A stretch of DNA of 64,000 bases from Dermabacteraceae bacterium TAE3-ERU5 (GCA_019218375.1 JAHUUK010000002.1:1-64000), one strand, 5' to 3'. Positions 1-9,246 are shown, numbered from the stretch's first letter. Translations and numbers: made by a program. The notes: generated by a model from the sequence alone, not told the origin.

Positions 1-43
1 TGCAGAGGGGATTGTGTTCGGGGCGCGGGAGAGCGACAGGTAG

Positions 44-300
44 GAAGCTCCTGAAGCTCCTGCGGTGAATGCGATTGCCTACGGTAGAAGAGGTCTTGTG
101 TCTTCTTTGGGCTTTTCTTTTTGGTTTCTCTGGAATAGATGGAGAGCTCTGCTGAGACTTACTTTTTGCCGAAACAACAAAGTCTTCTCTGCCCCTGCTT
201 CCATGATGGGAAATATCTTCTTCTGCTCGTGCAAGGCATCCTTGAGAGATAAGAAGTGCGGAGGTTATTGCAAAGAGTGTAAGTCTTATTAACCGATTGC
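44..300. other. Left-edge stretch without a supportable gene
   Basis: I see no convincing coding region here. Short open frames exist on both strands, but they lack ribosome sites and family resemblance. The base composition is lower in GC than the neighbouring genes. It probably holds the 3' flank of the lipoprotein gene that ends at 301. Bases 2-43 can be read on the plus strand as a 13-residue tail ending AEGIVFGARESDR and a TAG stop, which may be the end of a gene outside the window, but that is too short to name. Confidence 0.35.
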
Positions 301-1008
301 TCACTTTGCCCCCGATTCTTCATCTCCTTCTCGAGCAAAGGAGAGCCCCACCACTTGCCACTGGTTGTTTCTATAGTCCATGTATGCGGCAAAGCGATAA
401 AGCTCGTCTTTCGCTTCGCTCTGAGTCTTTCCCCGATCTTCAACTGCAGAAAAACCTTCTACATCGCTTGTTACGTAGTAGACCTTCCTGCCTTTTTCCA
501 GCCCGACCGAAGCGTCGCTGTGCGTTATACTTTTAGATTTTCCGTATATTCCACGCTTATGCTGGGAGACTATATTGCTAAGTGTGGCTATACAGTTATC
601 GCATTCATTTGATGTGTATTTTTTGGCGTAGCTGATATCGCCTGTGGCTATGGAGTAGCTCATTGCCGTATCCCAATACTTCAAGGTCTGGATCGCTCCG
701 GCGTCGGTGTTTTCGTTCATGCCAGGGAAGTCGGCCGGGTCCGGCGGGGCGGGCGGTATCCCCTTGTAGATCCCCGACGGTCCGCTACCGTCATAGTCTG
801 CGCGCGGTAACCCCGTTACCTGGGGATCGTCCGGGTCTGGTTTTTCTTCCGGTTTGGGCCTAGCCGGTGCAGCCTGTTTTTGCTCGGCCTGACCTGTGCC
901 AGGCGTGGGCGTCGTTGCTTCGGAGCCCTGCCCGCATCCAGTGAGCATCAGCGATAGCGCTGCAGCTACAGTAGCGGCATAAATAGGTAACGCCTTAGCG
1001 GAAAGCAT
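301..1008 (-). CDS. DUF6318-type lipoprotein
   Basis: Predicted secreted lipoprotein of unknown function. The N-terminus has a short basic start, a hydrophobic stretch and a lipobox ending LTGC at about residues 22-25, so it should be lipid-anchored on the outer face of the membrane. A Pro/Glu/Lys-rich linker follows. The folded C-terminal part contains ALKYWDTAMSYSIATGD-like sequence and a CDNC pair, as in DUF6318 proteins. I chose the ATG at 1008 because GGAGG lies five bases upstream; an in-frame ATG at 1020 has no such site. The next gene on the same strand encodes a second lipoprotein with the same layout, so the two look like diverged duplicates. Family assignment is from remembered sequence character; the function is unknown. 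Confidence 0.7.
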   Translation of the reverse strand: MLSAKALPIYAATVAAALSLMLTGCGQGSEATTPTPGTGQAEQKQAAPARPKPEEKPDPDDPQVTGLPRADYDGSGPSGIYKGIPPAPPDPADFPGMNENTDAGAIQTLKYWDTAMSYSIATGDISYAKKYTSNECDNCIATLSNIVSQHKRGIYGKSKSITHSDASVGLEKGRKVYYVTSDVEGFSAVEDRGKTQSEAKDELYRFAAYMDYRNNQWQVVGLSFAREGDEESGAK

Positions 1009-1101
1009 CTTTGCCTCCATTTAACTCATCTAGCTATGCGCTATAGGTAACCATAGTTTTCCCGCCACGAAAAGACGCGGTCAGAAGGTGCTGTTTAGCC
1101 A

Positions 1102-1752
1102 CTAGTTTTCTTCCCAAACCGTCATGTCATTTACCTGCCAACCATCTGCCGTTGGCGAGACATTGAGTACGTATCCGAAAAGTAGCTGTGAACCGGATAC
1201 GGATAACACAGACTTTCCCTCAACCCGGTAGGTGTTGCCCGGGAGCTGATGCACGGGACCGTCAGCAAACCTAAGCGCGATCTGACTGCCGGGCGGGAAA
1301 ACCGTTCCCAAAGCGAACAGCCTCGCGGAAAACTCTCGGCACTTTACGCATCCCGGAGCGAAGAAACGTTCCGCAGCGTTCCTGTCTCCAGCCCCCGCGC
1401 GGGCGTAGAAGTCAGACCAAAACAGATGTGAAAACTCCCTTGCCTGCGCAGCCTGCACAATATCGCCACCACCTTGCGCCCCCGTCTCTTTTCCGGCTTC
1501 AGCTTCGGAACTGGCAGCCGCCGCTCCTTCAGCAGTTCTATCGGCGAGGGAAGTTCCGGCTGGGACAGTGGCGGTGGGGGAGACGCCCTGTTCTGACCGC
1601 TGCTGGCTACCGCTGCCTGCTTTTACTGAACTGTCGGCGGCGGAGTCGGGCACGTACGTGTTCTCTTCCTGGCTTGGTGCCGCTGTGCTACAGGAGGCTG
1701 CAAACAGCAAAAAGGCGGTTGCTGCCAGGGGTAATAGTTTCTTGAGAGTCAT
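1102..1752 (-). CDS. Second DUF6318-like lipoprotein
   Basis: Predicted lipoprotein with a signal peptide (MTLKKLLPLAATAFLLFAAS) followed by the lipidation Cys at residue 21. A Ser/Ala/Glu-rich low-complexity linker covers roughly residues 25-100. The C-terminal domain of about 110 residues carries FYARAGAGDRNAAERFF, then a CVKC pair, and ends in a beta-rich stretch WQVNDMTVWEEN. The placement of the CxxC and the closing WQV motif match the neighbour at 301-1008, supporting paralogy. AAAGGG sits six bases before the ATG. It lies 93 bases upstream of its paralogue on the same strand and may be cotranscribed. Function unknown; a role in sensing or binding at the envelope is only a guess. Confidence 0.65.
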   Translation of the reverse strand: MTLKKLLPLAATAFLLFAASCSTAAPSQEENTYVPDSAADSSVKAGSGSQQRSEQGVSPTATVPAGTSLADRTAEGAAAASSEAEAGKETGAQGGGDIVQAAQAREFSHLFWSDFYARAGAGDRNAAERFFAPGCVKCREFSARLFALGTVFPPGSQIALRFADGPVHQLPGNTYRVEGKSVLSVSGSQLLFGYVLNVSPTADGWQVNDMTVWEEN

Positions 1753-1875
1753 AGCGGCCCTTTCGGTTCTGTGTTGCGCGTCAGTGTTACGTATGGGTGT
1801 TGCGTAAAAGCTACAGAGAAACCGAAAACGTTAAAGCGCGATGTGGAAAAGTTCTATTTGCCCTTGCACAGCAAA

Positions 1876-1908
1876 AACGGTGGGCCACCCAAAGGGTGAC
1901 CCACCGTT
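1876..1908 (-). terminator. Terminator of the ctaE-qcrCAB operon
   Basis: Inverted repeat AACGGTGGG-C-CACCC with its complement around a three-base loop; the arms pair over 14 bases with one C/A mismatch. On the minus strand it is followed by TTTTTG. It lies 24 bases after the qcrB stop. Confidence 0.85.
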
Positions 1909-1931
1909 ATTTTTAGCTAATCGGGGAGAGG

Positions 1932-3593
1932 CTAGTCTTCGTCGTCCCCAAGCTTTTCGACCGGACCAACCAGCGCCTCGATCCGGTGCAGCTCGTGGCC
2001 CTGGTGCTCCAGTGCCTCGCGCAGCTCGGACGGGGTGACCGGGGAAATCGAGTCGCGGAAGAAGAAGCTCGTAGCCTTCGCGCGCAGAGCCGACACGCCC
2101 TCGCCCTTAGCCAGCGGACGGTAGTCGTCGTGCTGCACCAGGACCCAGCGATCGTACTCGTTGAGCGGTTCGTGAACTTCCAGCATTTCGCCGTTCTCCA
2201 TACGCACAACCTTGGAGGTCTCGCGGCCGTGCAGCACCAGGTCACGCTTGTGGCGCTGGATGGACAGGCACAGACGCTTCGTGATGATGAACGCCAGGAC
2301 CGGGGCTACGAAGAAGCCGATGCGGTATGCGTAGGTCAGGTCGTTGATGCTCAGCTTCAGGGCGATAGCCACAAGGTCGTTCGTGGCTGCCAGGCAGAGC
2401 AGGATGTACTCGGTGATCCAAGCAACGCCGAACGCGGTACGTACCGGGGTGTTGTAGGGCAGATCTAGCACGTGGTGTTCGCGCTTGTCGCCGGTTACCC
2501 AAGCCTCAATGAACGGGTAGAAGGCGAGCGATCCCAGGAACAGACCGTAGAAGCCCATCGGCAGCAGCATGTTCCAGGAGAACGTGTAGCCGAAGATGGT
2601 CGACTCCCAGCCGGGCATCAGACGCAGACCGCCGTCGGTGAACAGCATGTACCAGTCAGGCTGCGAACCAGCCGAAACGGGGGAGGGGTCGTAAGGACCG
2701 TAAACCCAGACCGGGTTCATTGCGGTGGTGGCGGAGATCAGGGCGATCACGCCGAACACGATGAAGAAGAAGCCACCTGCCTTAGCGGTGTAAACCGGGA
2801 ACAGCGGGAAACCGACAACGTTCTTGTCGGAACGGCCCGGACCGGGGTACTGGGTGTGCTTGTGCAGCACCACGAAGATCAGGTGCAGCCCGATCAGCGC
2901 CAGGATCAGCGCGGGCAGGAGCAGGATGTGAATCGTGAACAGCCGCGGAATGATCACGTGGCCGGGGAATTCGCCACCGAAGAGGAAGAACGAGATGTAG
3001 GTGCCCACCACCGGCATCGACTTCGAGATGCCGTCAGCAATGCGCAGACCGTTACCGGAGAGAACATCGTCAGGCAGGGAGTAACCGGAGAAGCCGGCAA
3101 CCATGCCCAGCACCATCAGCGAGAAGCCGATCAGCCAGTTCAGTTCGCGGGGCTTACGGAAAGCACCGGTGAAGAACACGCGGAACATGTGCACGAAAAT
3201 CGCGACCATGAAGATCAGCGCGGCCCAGTGGTGCATCTGCCTAAACAACAGTCCACCGCGCACCTCGAACGAAAGATGCAGGGTCGATTCGAATGCCTTA
3301 GACATCGCGAGGCCGTGCATCGGTTCGTAAATGCCCTCGTAGTGCACTTCGTCCATGGACGGCACGAAGAACATGGTGAGGAAGGTGCCCGAGATCAGCA
3401 GGATGACGAAGCTGTATAGCGCTACCTCACCGAGCATGAACGACCAGTGGTCGGGGAAGATCTTGCGGGCGAAACCCTTAACAACCGCGGAGGCGGAGGT
3501 GCGGGAATCGATCCAGTCGGCACCGTAGGAGCCGAGCTTTTCCAGACGCGACGGTGCGGCGTCCTGTTTCGGGGCGTTCTGTGTCGTCGTCAC
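1932..3593 (-). CDS. qcrB: Menaquinol-cytochrome c reductase cytochrome b subunit
   Basis: Cytochrome b of the actinobacterial bcc complex. It oxidises menaquinol in the membrane and passes electrons to the Rieske protein and to heme b. Eight or more hydrophobic segments are visible. Heme-ligand His pairs lie in the segments HLSFEVRGGLLFRQMHHWAA and HIHILLLPALILALIGLHL. The quinol-oxidation site is represented by PDWYMLF, the actinobacterial form of the PEWY motif. At 553 residues it has the long hydrophilic C-terminal tail typical of this phylum, after about residue 420. It is the last gene of ctaE-qcrC-qcrA-qcrB and starts three bases after the qcrA stop, so translation is probably coupled. 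Confidence 0.97.
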   Translation of the reverse strand: MTTTQNAPKQDAAPSRLEKLGSYGADWIDSRTSASAVVKGFARKIFPDHWSFMLGEVALYSFVILLISGTFLTMFFVPSMDEVHYEGIYEPMHGLAMSKAFESTLHLSFEVRGGLLFRQMHHWAALIFMVAIFVHMFRVFFTGAFRKPRELNWLIGFSLMVLGMVAGFSGYSLPDDVLSGNGLRIADGISKSMPVVGTYISFFLFGGEFPGHVIIPRLFTIHILLLPALILALIGLHLIFVVLHKHTQYPGPGRSDKNVVGFPLFPVYTAKAGGFFFIVFGVIALISATTAMNPVWVYGPYDPSPVSAGSQPDWYMLFTDGGLRLMPGWESTIFGYTFSWNMLLPMGFYGLFLGSLAFYPFIEAWVTGDKREHHVLDLPYNTPVRTAFGVAWITEYILLCLAATNDLVAIALKLSINDLTYAYRIGFFVAPVLAFIITKRLCLSIQRHKRDLVLHGRETSKVVRMENGEMLEVHEPLNEYDRWVLVQHDDYRPLAKGEGVSALRAKATSFFFRDSISPVTPSELREALEHQGHELHRIEALVGPVEKLGDDED

Positions 3594-3596
3594 GGC

Positions 3597-4655
3597 TCAG
3601 TTCTCCTTGTGGATGTCCCAGAAGCTGGGGCCGACCGGCTCCGGGAAGTCGCCGGTAGCGACCAGGTAGCCTTCGTCGTCCACCTCAATGGGCAGCTGCG
3701 GCAGGGGTCGATGCGCCGGGCCGAAGATAACCTTCGCGCCGTCGGTGACATCGAACGTGGACTGGTGGCAGGGGCAGAGCAGGTGATGGGTCTGCTGCTC
3801 GTACAGCGCCACCGGGCAGCCCACGTGGGTGCAGATCTTCGAGAAAGCGAGGATGCCGGCAAAGCCGTTCTTGAGGCTCTCCTGATCCTGCACATCGCGG
3901 GGATCGACGCGCACCAGAATGGCTGCTGCCTTAGCGCGCTCCTCCAGGTAATCCGGGGTTTCTGCGGTGAGGCCCTCCGGCATGATGTGGAAGATCGAAC
4001 CGATGGTGACGTCGTCAGCCTTAATCGGGGTGCCGGTCACGTCCTGGGTGACGCGCAGCCCCTTGCGCCAGAAGGTGTGGAACAGCTTGTCACCGGGCAG
4101 CGGGCCGAGGGTGCCGAGCGGGCCGATCAGGGCGATCGGGAGGGCAGCGAAAGCGGCCAGCATGGAGCCGACGATCAGCGGGCGGCGGGCGATACCGGTT
4201 TCCGCGAAACCTTCGCTGAGGGCCTGCACGGCCTTCGCACGAGTTTCCGCATCACCGGCGATAGCGTGACGCTCCTCCACCTTTTCGTGGTCGGGCATCA
4301 GGGTCTTGGCCCAGTGCACGGCGGCCGCACCGATGAAGAACACGGAGATCGCCAGGCCGAGCCCGGTGAACAGGTTCGAGTACATGACCGCACTCATCGT
4401 GTTCGGCTCGGCAAAAATGTTGATGCCGGTCGGGGTCACGAAGAAATAGGACAGGGTGAAGATGGCCGTGCCCACGATGGAAAGCAGGAACATGGCGGCA
4501 ACCATGCGTTCCGTGCGCTTTTCCGCCTTCGGGTTGGTGTCGGCGTGGCGTGCCACGTGCGGCGGCAGGCCCGGGTTAGCGAAACCGCCGTCCTCCTTGG
4601 GCACGAGCGCCTGCACCGTCGTGTCGGTGGTTACTTCTTGCTGTTTCATGCTCAC
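3597..4655 (-). CDS. qcrA: Rieske iron-sulfur subunit of the bcc complex
   Basis: Carries the 2Fe-2S cluster that takes the first electron from menaquinol. The two cluster-binding boxes, CTHVGC and CPCHQSTF, lie in the C-terminal third (about residues 270-295). Three hydrophobic segments precede them, around residues 50-70, 92-112 and 170-190. This matches the three-helix actinobacterial Rieske proteins rather than the single-helix mitochondrial type. The 352-residue length is normal for the group. The ATG overlaps the end of qcrC by four bases (ATGA), so the two are translationally coupled. Confidence 0.96.
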   Translation of the reverse strand: MSMKQQEVTTDTTVQALVPKEDGGFANPGLPPHVARHADTNPKAEKRTERMVAAMFLLSIVGTAIFTLSYFFVTPTGINIFAEPNTMSAVMYSNLFTGLGLAISVFFIGAAAVHWAKTLMPDHEKVEERHAIAGDAETRAKAVQALSEGFAETGIARRPLIVGSMLAAFAALPIALIGPLGTLGPLPGDKLFHTFWRKGLRVTQDVTGTPIKADDVTIGSIFHIMPEGLTAETPDYLEERAKAAAILVRVDPRDVQDQESLKNGFAGILAFSKICTHVGCPVALYEQQTHHLLCPCHQSTFDVTDGAKVIFGPAHRPLPQLPIEVDDEGYLVATGDFPEPVGPSFWDIHKEN

Positions 4656-5449
4656 TTAGACTTCGCTCCCAACCAGAATGCACAGCCGAGCAGCATCGCC
4701 AGGCCGATCGTCCACGCGTACAGGCCCTCGGTTACCGGACCCAGCGAACCCAGCGACCAGCCGCCGGGAGAGCCGTTTTCCTTGAGGGTATGCAGGTAAG
4801 TGATGATGTCGTGCTTATCCTGCGGGGTCATGTTGTCGTCAGAGAAGACGGGCATGTTCTGCGGGCCGGTCTGCATGGCCTCGTAAACATGCTTGCCCTT
4901 CACATCCAGCAGCGGGGGAGCGTACTTACCGTGGGTAAGCGCACCACCGGCGCCTGCGGCGTTGTGGCACATGGCGCAGTTGACGCGGAACAGTTCGCCA
5001 CCGCGGGCAGCATCGCCATCGGGGGTCGTGTACTTAGCGTCGGGAATGGCCGGGCCGGGGCCTAGCGTGGCAACGTAGGCCGACAGCTGGCTGATCTGCT
5101 TGTCGTTAAACTGCGGCGGCTTGATCTGCGCCTGGGGGCCTTCCATCTGCATGGGCATACGGCCGGTGCCAACCTGGAAGTCGACCGCGGCAGCGCCTAC
5201 ACCGATGAGCGACGGGCCGAGGGTGTTGCCCTCACCGTCCACGCGGCCCTGGCCGTTGATTCCGTGGCAGGTGGCGCAGTTGGCCAGGAACAGGTTCTTG
5301 CCCTGGGCGATATCTTCTGCGGTCGCTACCTCGGCGCCCGCATCACGGGGTGCGAGAACAGCGTAAGCGGCACCCATGGTCACTAGGGCCAGGGCGAGCA
5401 GGGCAAGATACGCCATCGGGTGATGCCGGTATGCGGCAAGTGCCTTCAC
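4652..5449 (-). CDS. qcrC: Diheme cytochrome c subunit of the bcc complex
   Basis: Fused two-domain cytochrome c that replaces soluble cytochrome c and hands electrons directly to the aa3 oxidase. Two c-type heme sites are visible: CATCHG near residue 57 and CAMCHN near residue 160. An N-terminal hydrophobic segment (about residues 12-33) and a C-terminal one (about 240-260) anchor it, with the heme domains outside. It lies between ctaE and qcrA in the conserved order and overlaps qcrA by four bases. Length (265) is normal. Confidence 0.97.
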   Translation of the reverse strand: MKALAAYRHHPMAYLALLALALVTMGAAYAVLAPRDAGAEVATAEDIAQGKNLFLANCATCHGINGQGRVDGEGNTLGPSLIGVGAAAVDFQVGTGRMPMQMEGPQAQIKPPQFNDKQISQLSAYVATLGPGPAIPDAKYTTPDGDAARGGELFRVNCAMCHNAAGAGGALTHGKYAPPLLDVKGKHVYEAMQTGPQNMPVFSDDNMTPQDKHDIITYLHTLKENGSPGGWSLGSLGPVTEGLYAWTIGLAMLLGCAFWLGAKSK

Positions 5450-5502
5450 AGCGCGAACCTCAATTCGTTACGGGGTGTCAGGGAAAGAACGGGGTGCATC
5501 GG

Positions 5503-6159
5503 CTACGAGACCGTGGTCAGGGCGTCAAGCCAGTAGATGATGAAGTACAGGCCGATCCAGACGACGTCCACGAAGTGCCAGTAGTAGGAAACGCAAATGG
5601 CGCTGACCTCTTCGTGACGGCCGAACTTCTCCGCGGCGAAGGCGCGTGCCAGAACCAGGAGGAAGGCGATCAGGCCGCCGGTGACGTGGATGGCGTGGAA
5701 GCCGGTGGTCAGGTAGAACACGGAGCCGTAGGGCGAAGACGCCAGGGTGAGCCCCTTGTGCACCAGTTCGGTGTATTCGTAGGCCTGGCCCGCGATGAAG
5801 ATGGCACCCATGATGTAGGTGAGGGTGAACCATTCGATCATGCCCCAGCTACGCAGGTTCAGCAGTGAACCGGTGCGACGCTTCTGCAGGCGTTCGGCAG
5901 CAAACACGCCAAACTGGCAGGTTACCGAGCTGAGCACCAGGATCGCGGTGTTCGCCGTAGCGAAGCCCTTGGCGAGCTTCGGTACTTCTTCTGCCCAAAC
6001 ATCGGGCACCACTGCCCGCAGGGTGAAGTACATGGCGAAGAGGCCGGCGAAGAACATCAGCTCGCTCGAAAGCCAGATGATGGTGCCGATCTGGGTCGGG
6101 TTCGGGCGGCTCACAACGGGGTTGTGAGGGCGCTTTGAGGCCATAGTCGTAGCAGTCAC
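5503..6159 (-). CDS. ctaE: Cytochrome c oxidase subunit III
   Basis: Integral membrane subunit of the aa3-type oxidase in the bcc-aa3 supercomplex. It does not bind the catalytic metals but stabilises subunit I. Five hydrophobic helices are visible, including [20 protein letters not shown] and the closing [20 protein letters not shown], both family hallmarks. An upstream in-frame ATG at 6246 would add a hydrophobic, non-homologous leader. I chose the GTG at 6159, giving [11 protein letters not shown] and the usual length of 218 residues. A CATAAT hexamer lies exactly six bases before that GTG, with no ribosome site, suggesting a leaderless transcript. An ATG at 6144 is the alternative. Subunits I and II (ctaD, ctaC) are not in the window. 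Confidence 0.95.
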   Translation of the reverse strand: MTATTMASKRPHNPVVSRPNPTQIGTIIWLSSELMFFAGLFAMYFTLRAVVPDVWAEEVPKLAKGFATANTAILVLSSVTCQFGVFAAERLQKRRTGSLLNLRSWGMIEWFTLTYIMGAIFIAGQAYEYTELVHKGLTLASSPYGSVFYLTTGFHAIHVTGGLIAFLLVLARAFAAEKFGRHEEVSAICVSYYWHFVDVVWIGLYFIIYWLDALTTVS

Positions 6160-6165
6160 AAAATC

Positions 6166-6171
6166 ATTATG
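6166..6171 (-). promoter_or_regulatory. -10 element of the ctaE operon, leaderless arrangement
   Basis: CATAAT on the minus strand, then six bases, then the GTG of ctaE. Transcription would start on the start codon itself. No clear -35 hexamer at 17 bases. Confidence 0.5.
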
Positions 6172-6250
6172 TCGTGTCGTCAGCAAAATTGTGTAACAGA
6201 CACGAAAATTGATGCAGATCGATACAAAATCGGGGGCAAGGATCACATCA

Positions 6251-6289
6251 AAGAGGCCCGGCGCACTCGCTGTGCGGCCGGGCCTCTTC
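6251..6289. terminator. Strong hairpin between ctaE and fadD
   Basis: AAGAGGCCCGGC pairs with GCCGGGCCTCTT around a 15-base loop. It lies 27 bases after the fadD stop on the minus strand and is followed by CTTTG there. It should separate fadD from the downstream ctaE promoter. Confidence 0.85.
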
Positions 6290-6315
6290 TCAGATGCAGC
6301 TATATAAGGTGCTTA

Positions 6316-8136
6316 CTAGCGGCGGTAGAGGTTCTCGATCTCCTGCGCGAAATCCTTAGCCACCAGGTGTCGCTTCAATTTCATGGACGGCGTCAGGTAG
6401 CCGTTTTCCTCGGTGAAATCGGTGTTAACCACCTTGAAGGAACGGATAGATTCGGCGCGCGAAACGGACCGGTTCGCGAAGTCAATCGCCTCCTGAATCG
6501 CTTTGCGCACGGCGGGAAGCGCCGCCGCGGCGGCAGCGGAGCGGGGAGAGATGCCCCTTTCCTTGAGCCAGGCGTGCAGCCCTTCCCTGTCCAGGGTGAG
6601 TAGGCAAGAAATGAAGGGACGGTTCTCGCCCACCACCATCGCCTGCCCGATCAGGGGATGGCTGCGCAGACGGTCTTCCATCGGGGCGGGGGATACGTTC
6701 TTCCCGCCTGCGGTGACGATGATTTCCTTGCGCCTACCGTTGATGCGCAGGTGGCCGTCCTCATCTATCGCGCCGAGGTCGCCGGTGTTGAACCAGCCGT
6801 CTTCGGTGAAGCATTCCGCAGTTGCTTCTGGATTGTTGTAGTACCCGTTAAAGACCATGCATCCCTTTACCTGGATGTCTCCGTCTTCGCTCAAACGCAT
6901 CTGCCCGCCGGGCAGGGGTGGGCCGACAGTTCCCAGTTTCAGGTTCCACGGTACGTTCACGCAGACGGGGGCGCTGGTTTCGGTCAGGCCGTAGCCTTCC
7001 AGGATGGTTATTCCCGCGCCGTGGAAGAAACGGGCCAGGGTTTCGTTTAGCGCGGCGCCGCCGGAAACGGCCCAGCGGGCACGGCCGCCGAGAGAAGCGC
7101 GCAGCTTACGGTAGACGAGGGCCTCGCAAAGAGCGTGCCGCGCCCGCAGGAGCAGCGGGATGCGCGCATCTTCGGTGGCGTGCGAATATTCCACGGCGGT
7201 ATTGGTGGCGTAGCGAAACAGCTTGCCCTTCAGCCCGCCCCCGGCTTTTTGCTGCGCGGCAGCATAGATCTTCTCAAACACCCTGGGTACGCCCAGCAGG
7301 AACGTTGGCCGAGCCTCCTGGATATCGGAAACCAGTTTCTTCGCATCCGGTGCGTGGGTTAGGGTCATGCCCGTTTGCACGGCAAGCAGGCCGACGAACC
7401 TGGCGAAGATGTGCGCGAGCGGGAGGAAAAGCAGGGTGGAAGATCCGGGAGGTGCCACCTGCTTTCCCAGCAGGGCGTCTCCGTTAAGTGAGGTCTCCAG
7501 CAGGTTGCGGTGAGTCAGCATGACTCCCTTGGGGCGCCCCGTGGTGCCGGAGGTGTAAATGATCGTGGCTAGATCGTCGGCCCGGCGCGAGGTGCGGCTT
7601 AGCTCTATCTGTTCCCGCGGCACCTGCGAGCCGTGCAGGCGAAGCCTGTCTAAATCGGAACCGGCAAAGGACCAGATTTCCTGCAGCTCAGGTGCCTCTG
7701 TGCGCACGGATTCCATGCACTCCACGTGCTCTTGCGTTTCTACGAAAGCGTAACGGGCCTGCGAATTGCTCAGTATCCAAGAAACCTGTTCCGGGGAGGA
7801 CGTCTCATAAACCGGGACGCTCACGCCGCCCGCAAACCAAATGGCCCAGTCCACGAGTGACCATTCGTAGCGGGTGCGAGACATGATCGCGACCCTATCG
7901 CCGGGCAGCATGCCCGCATCGATGAGGCCCCCGGCCAGCTGGCGCACTTCGCCCACGAAAGAAGCCGTGGAAAGATCGACCAGAGACTCTTCGCGCTTCA
8001 CTTTAAAAAGCGGAATCAGCGGGTAACTGCGCTGCCTACGCAACAGCAGCTCCGTAAGGTTTTCGTGGGGTTGCGCGAAAATCTGCTGCGAGGTCGCAAT
8101 ACACGAACCATTGCTGGAAGAATTGGATACGACCAC
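6316..8136 (-). CDS. Long-chain fatty acid-CoA ligase, FadD15 type
   Basis: Acyl-CoA synthetase of the AMP-binding superfamily. It activates long-chain fatty acids via an acyl-adenylate. The P-loop motif YTSGTTGRPKGVMLTH lies near residue 195, and EGYGLTETSAP and NTGDLGAIDEDGHL follow around residues 380 and 445. The C-terminal RRKEIIVTAGGKNVSP is the hinge and lysine-bearing region. The 606-residue length and the C-terminal extension fit the long-chain FadD15/FAA group rather than medium-chain enzymes. The start is GTG at 8136 with GAGG eight bases upstream. It is monocistronic, transcribed toward ctaE, and divergent from the glucokinase at 8251. In M. tuberculosis fadD15 is also near ctaE-qcrCAB. 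Confidence 0.92.
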   Translation of the reverse strand: MVVSNSSSNGSCIATSQQIFAQPHENLTELLLRRQRSYPLIPLFKVKREESLVDLSTASFVGEVRQLAGGLIDAGMLPGDRVAIMSRTRYEWSLVDWAIWFAGGVSVPVYETSSPEQVSWILSNSQARYAFVETQEHVECMESVRTEAPELQEIWSFAGSDLDRLRLHGSQVPREQIELSRTSRRADDLATIIYTSGTTGRPKGVMLTHRNLLETSLNGDALLGKQVAPPGSSTLLFLPLAHIFARFVGLLAVQTGMTLTHAPDAKKLVSDIQEARPTFLLGVPRVFEKIYAAAQQKAGGGLKGKLFRYATNTAVEYSHATEDARIPLLLRARHALCEALVYRKLRASLGGRARWAVSGGAALNETLARFFHGAGITILEGYGLTETSAPVCVNVPWNLKLGTVGPPLPGGQMRLSEDGDIQVKGCMVFNGYYNNPEATAECFTEDGWFNTGDLGAIDEDGHLRINGRRKEIIVTAGGKNVSPAPMEDRLRSHPLIGQAMVVGENRPFISCLLTLDREGLHAWLKERGISPRSAAAAAALPAVRKAIQEAIDFANRSVSRAESIRSFKVVNTDFTEENGYLTPSMKLKRHLVAKDFAQEIENLYRR

Positions 8137-8250
8137 AGGGACACCTCACGGGTAACGTTAGAGACAACAATGCCCAGGTTAAACAGGCTTTTTTATTACT
8201 CGGAAGTCATACCGGGCGGTAACCCATTTTCGCGAGAGAAAGGCTACTCA

Positions 8251-9195
8251 ATGCTGGCTATCGGCATCGACATCGGCGGCACCAAAATCGCTGCGGGCGT
8301 GGTTGATGAAAATGGTCGGGTGCTGGAAACTAAACGGCAGCCAACGCCAGCACAGGACACCGCGGCCCTGGAAGAAACCGTCGCTCACCTGGTACGGGAG
8401 CTGCGGCGTAGCCATGACGCGAAGGCGGTTGGCATAGGGGCCGCCGGGTTCGTTGATTCTGCGCGGCGGAACGTAATTTTTTCCGCGAACCTGGCCTGGC
8501 GCAATCATCCCCTGGCGGAAAACGTGGAAAACCTCGTGGACCTCCCCGTGGTCGTGGAAAACGATGCGAATGCCGCGGGCTGGGCCGAATACCGTTTTGG
8601 TGCCGGTCAGGGCTGCAAGAACATGCTCACCATGACCCTGGGGACGGGGCTGGGCGGCGCGGTAATTATCAATGGTGGACTGGTGCGCGGTGCGGGCGGG
8701 TTCGCTGCGGAAATCGCCCATGTGTGTGCGGTTCCCGACGGGCACCCTTGCGGCTGCGGCCAGCGGGGATGCCTTGAGCAATACACTTCCGGGAGGGCGC
8801 TGGTGCGCGAGGCCCGCACACAGGCGGCAGCCGGGGAAGAAGACCTAGCCCCGCTGCTGGCGGCGGCGGGAGGAAGCGCGCCCGGCATTGACGGGCCGCT
8901 GGTTTCCGCGCTTGCCGCGCAGGGGGATGCGGGAAGCATTCGCCTGCTGCGAGAACTCGGCGCCTGGGTAGGCCACGGCGCGGCCAGCCTGTCGGCCGTG
9001 TTGGATCCGGAAATGATCGTGCTCGGCGGTGGGGTTTCGGAATCCGGCCCGCACGTTATAGAGGCGGCGCGGAAGGCTTGCGCCGAAAAGATTACCGCCG
9101 CGGCCTACCGTGGCAGCCCACGGATCGAACTCGCTCAGATGGGCAACGGCGCCGGACTGGTCGGCGCTGCCGATCTGGCGCGCACCGAAAACTGA
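8251..9195 (+). CDS. ROK-family glucokinase
   Basis: Sugar kinase of the ROK family, probably phosphorylating glucose with ATP. The N-terminus IGIDIGGTKIAAGVVDENG is the phosphate-binding signature. DLPVVVENDANAAGWAEY contains the catalytic Asp (about residue 100). GHPCGCGQRGCLEQYTSG gives the zinc-binding His and three Cys residues of ROK kinases. The open frame extends upstream, but homology and the AAAGG site at 8238-8242 place the start at the ATG at 8251, giving 314 residues. No DNA-binding N-terminus is present, so it is an enzyme and not a ROK repressor. Substrate (glucose versus other hexose) is inferred. Confidence 0.9.
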   Translation: MLAIGIDIGGTKIAAGVVDENGRVLETKRQPTPAQDTAALEETVAHLVRELRRSHDAKAVGIGAAGFVDSARRNVIFSANLAWRNHPLAENVENLVDLPVVVENDANAAGWAEYRFGAGQGCKNMLTMTLGTGLGGAVIINGGLVRGAGGFAAEIAHVCAVPDGHPCGCGQRGCLEQYTSGRALVREARTQAAAGEEDLAPLLAAAGGSAPGIDGPLVSALAAQGDAGSIRLLRELGAWVGHGAASLSAVLDPEMIVLGGGVSESGPHVIEAARKACAEKITAAAYRGSPRIELAQMGNGAGLVGAADLARTEN

Positions 9196-9206
9196 AGCAA
9201 AAGTTA

Positions 9207-9246
9207 AGCGTCGGGCAGGCGGGTAATCGCTTGCCCGACGCTTTTT
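9207..9246 (+). terminator. Terminator after the glucokinase gene
   Basis: AGCGTCGGGCA pairs with TGCCCGACGCT, followed by TTTTT. It is convergent with the hydrolase gene that ends at 9256 and may serve both. Confidence 0.9.

Noticed and set aside
2-43. Plus-strand tail AEGIVFGARESDR followed by TAG, possible end of a gene outside the window
   Set aside because: Only 13 codons are visible; no family can be assigned and a chance frame is likely.
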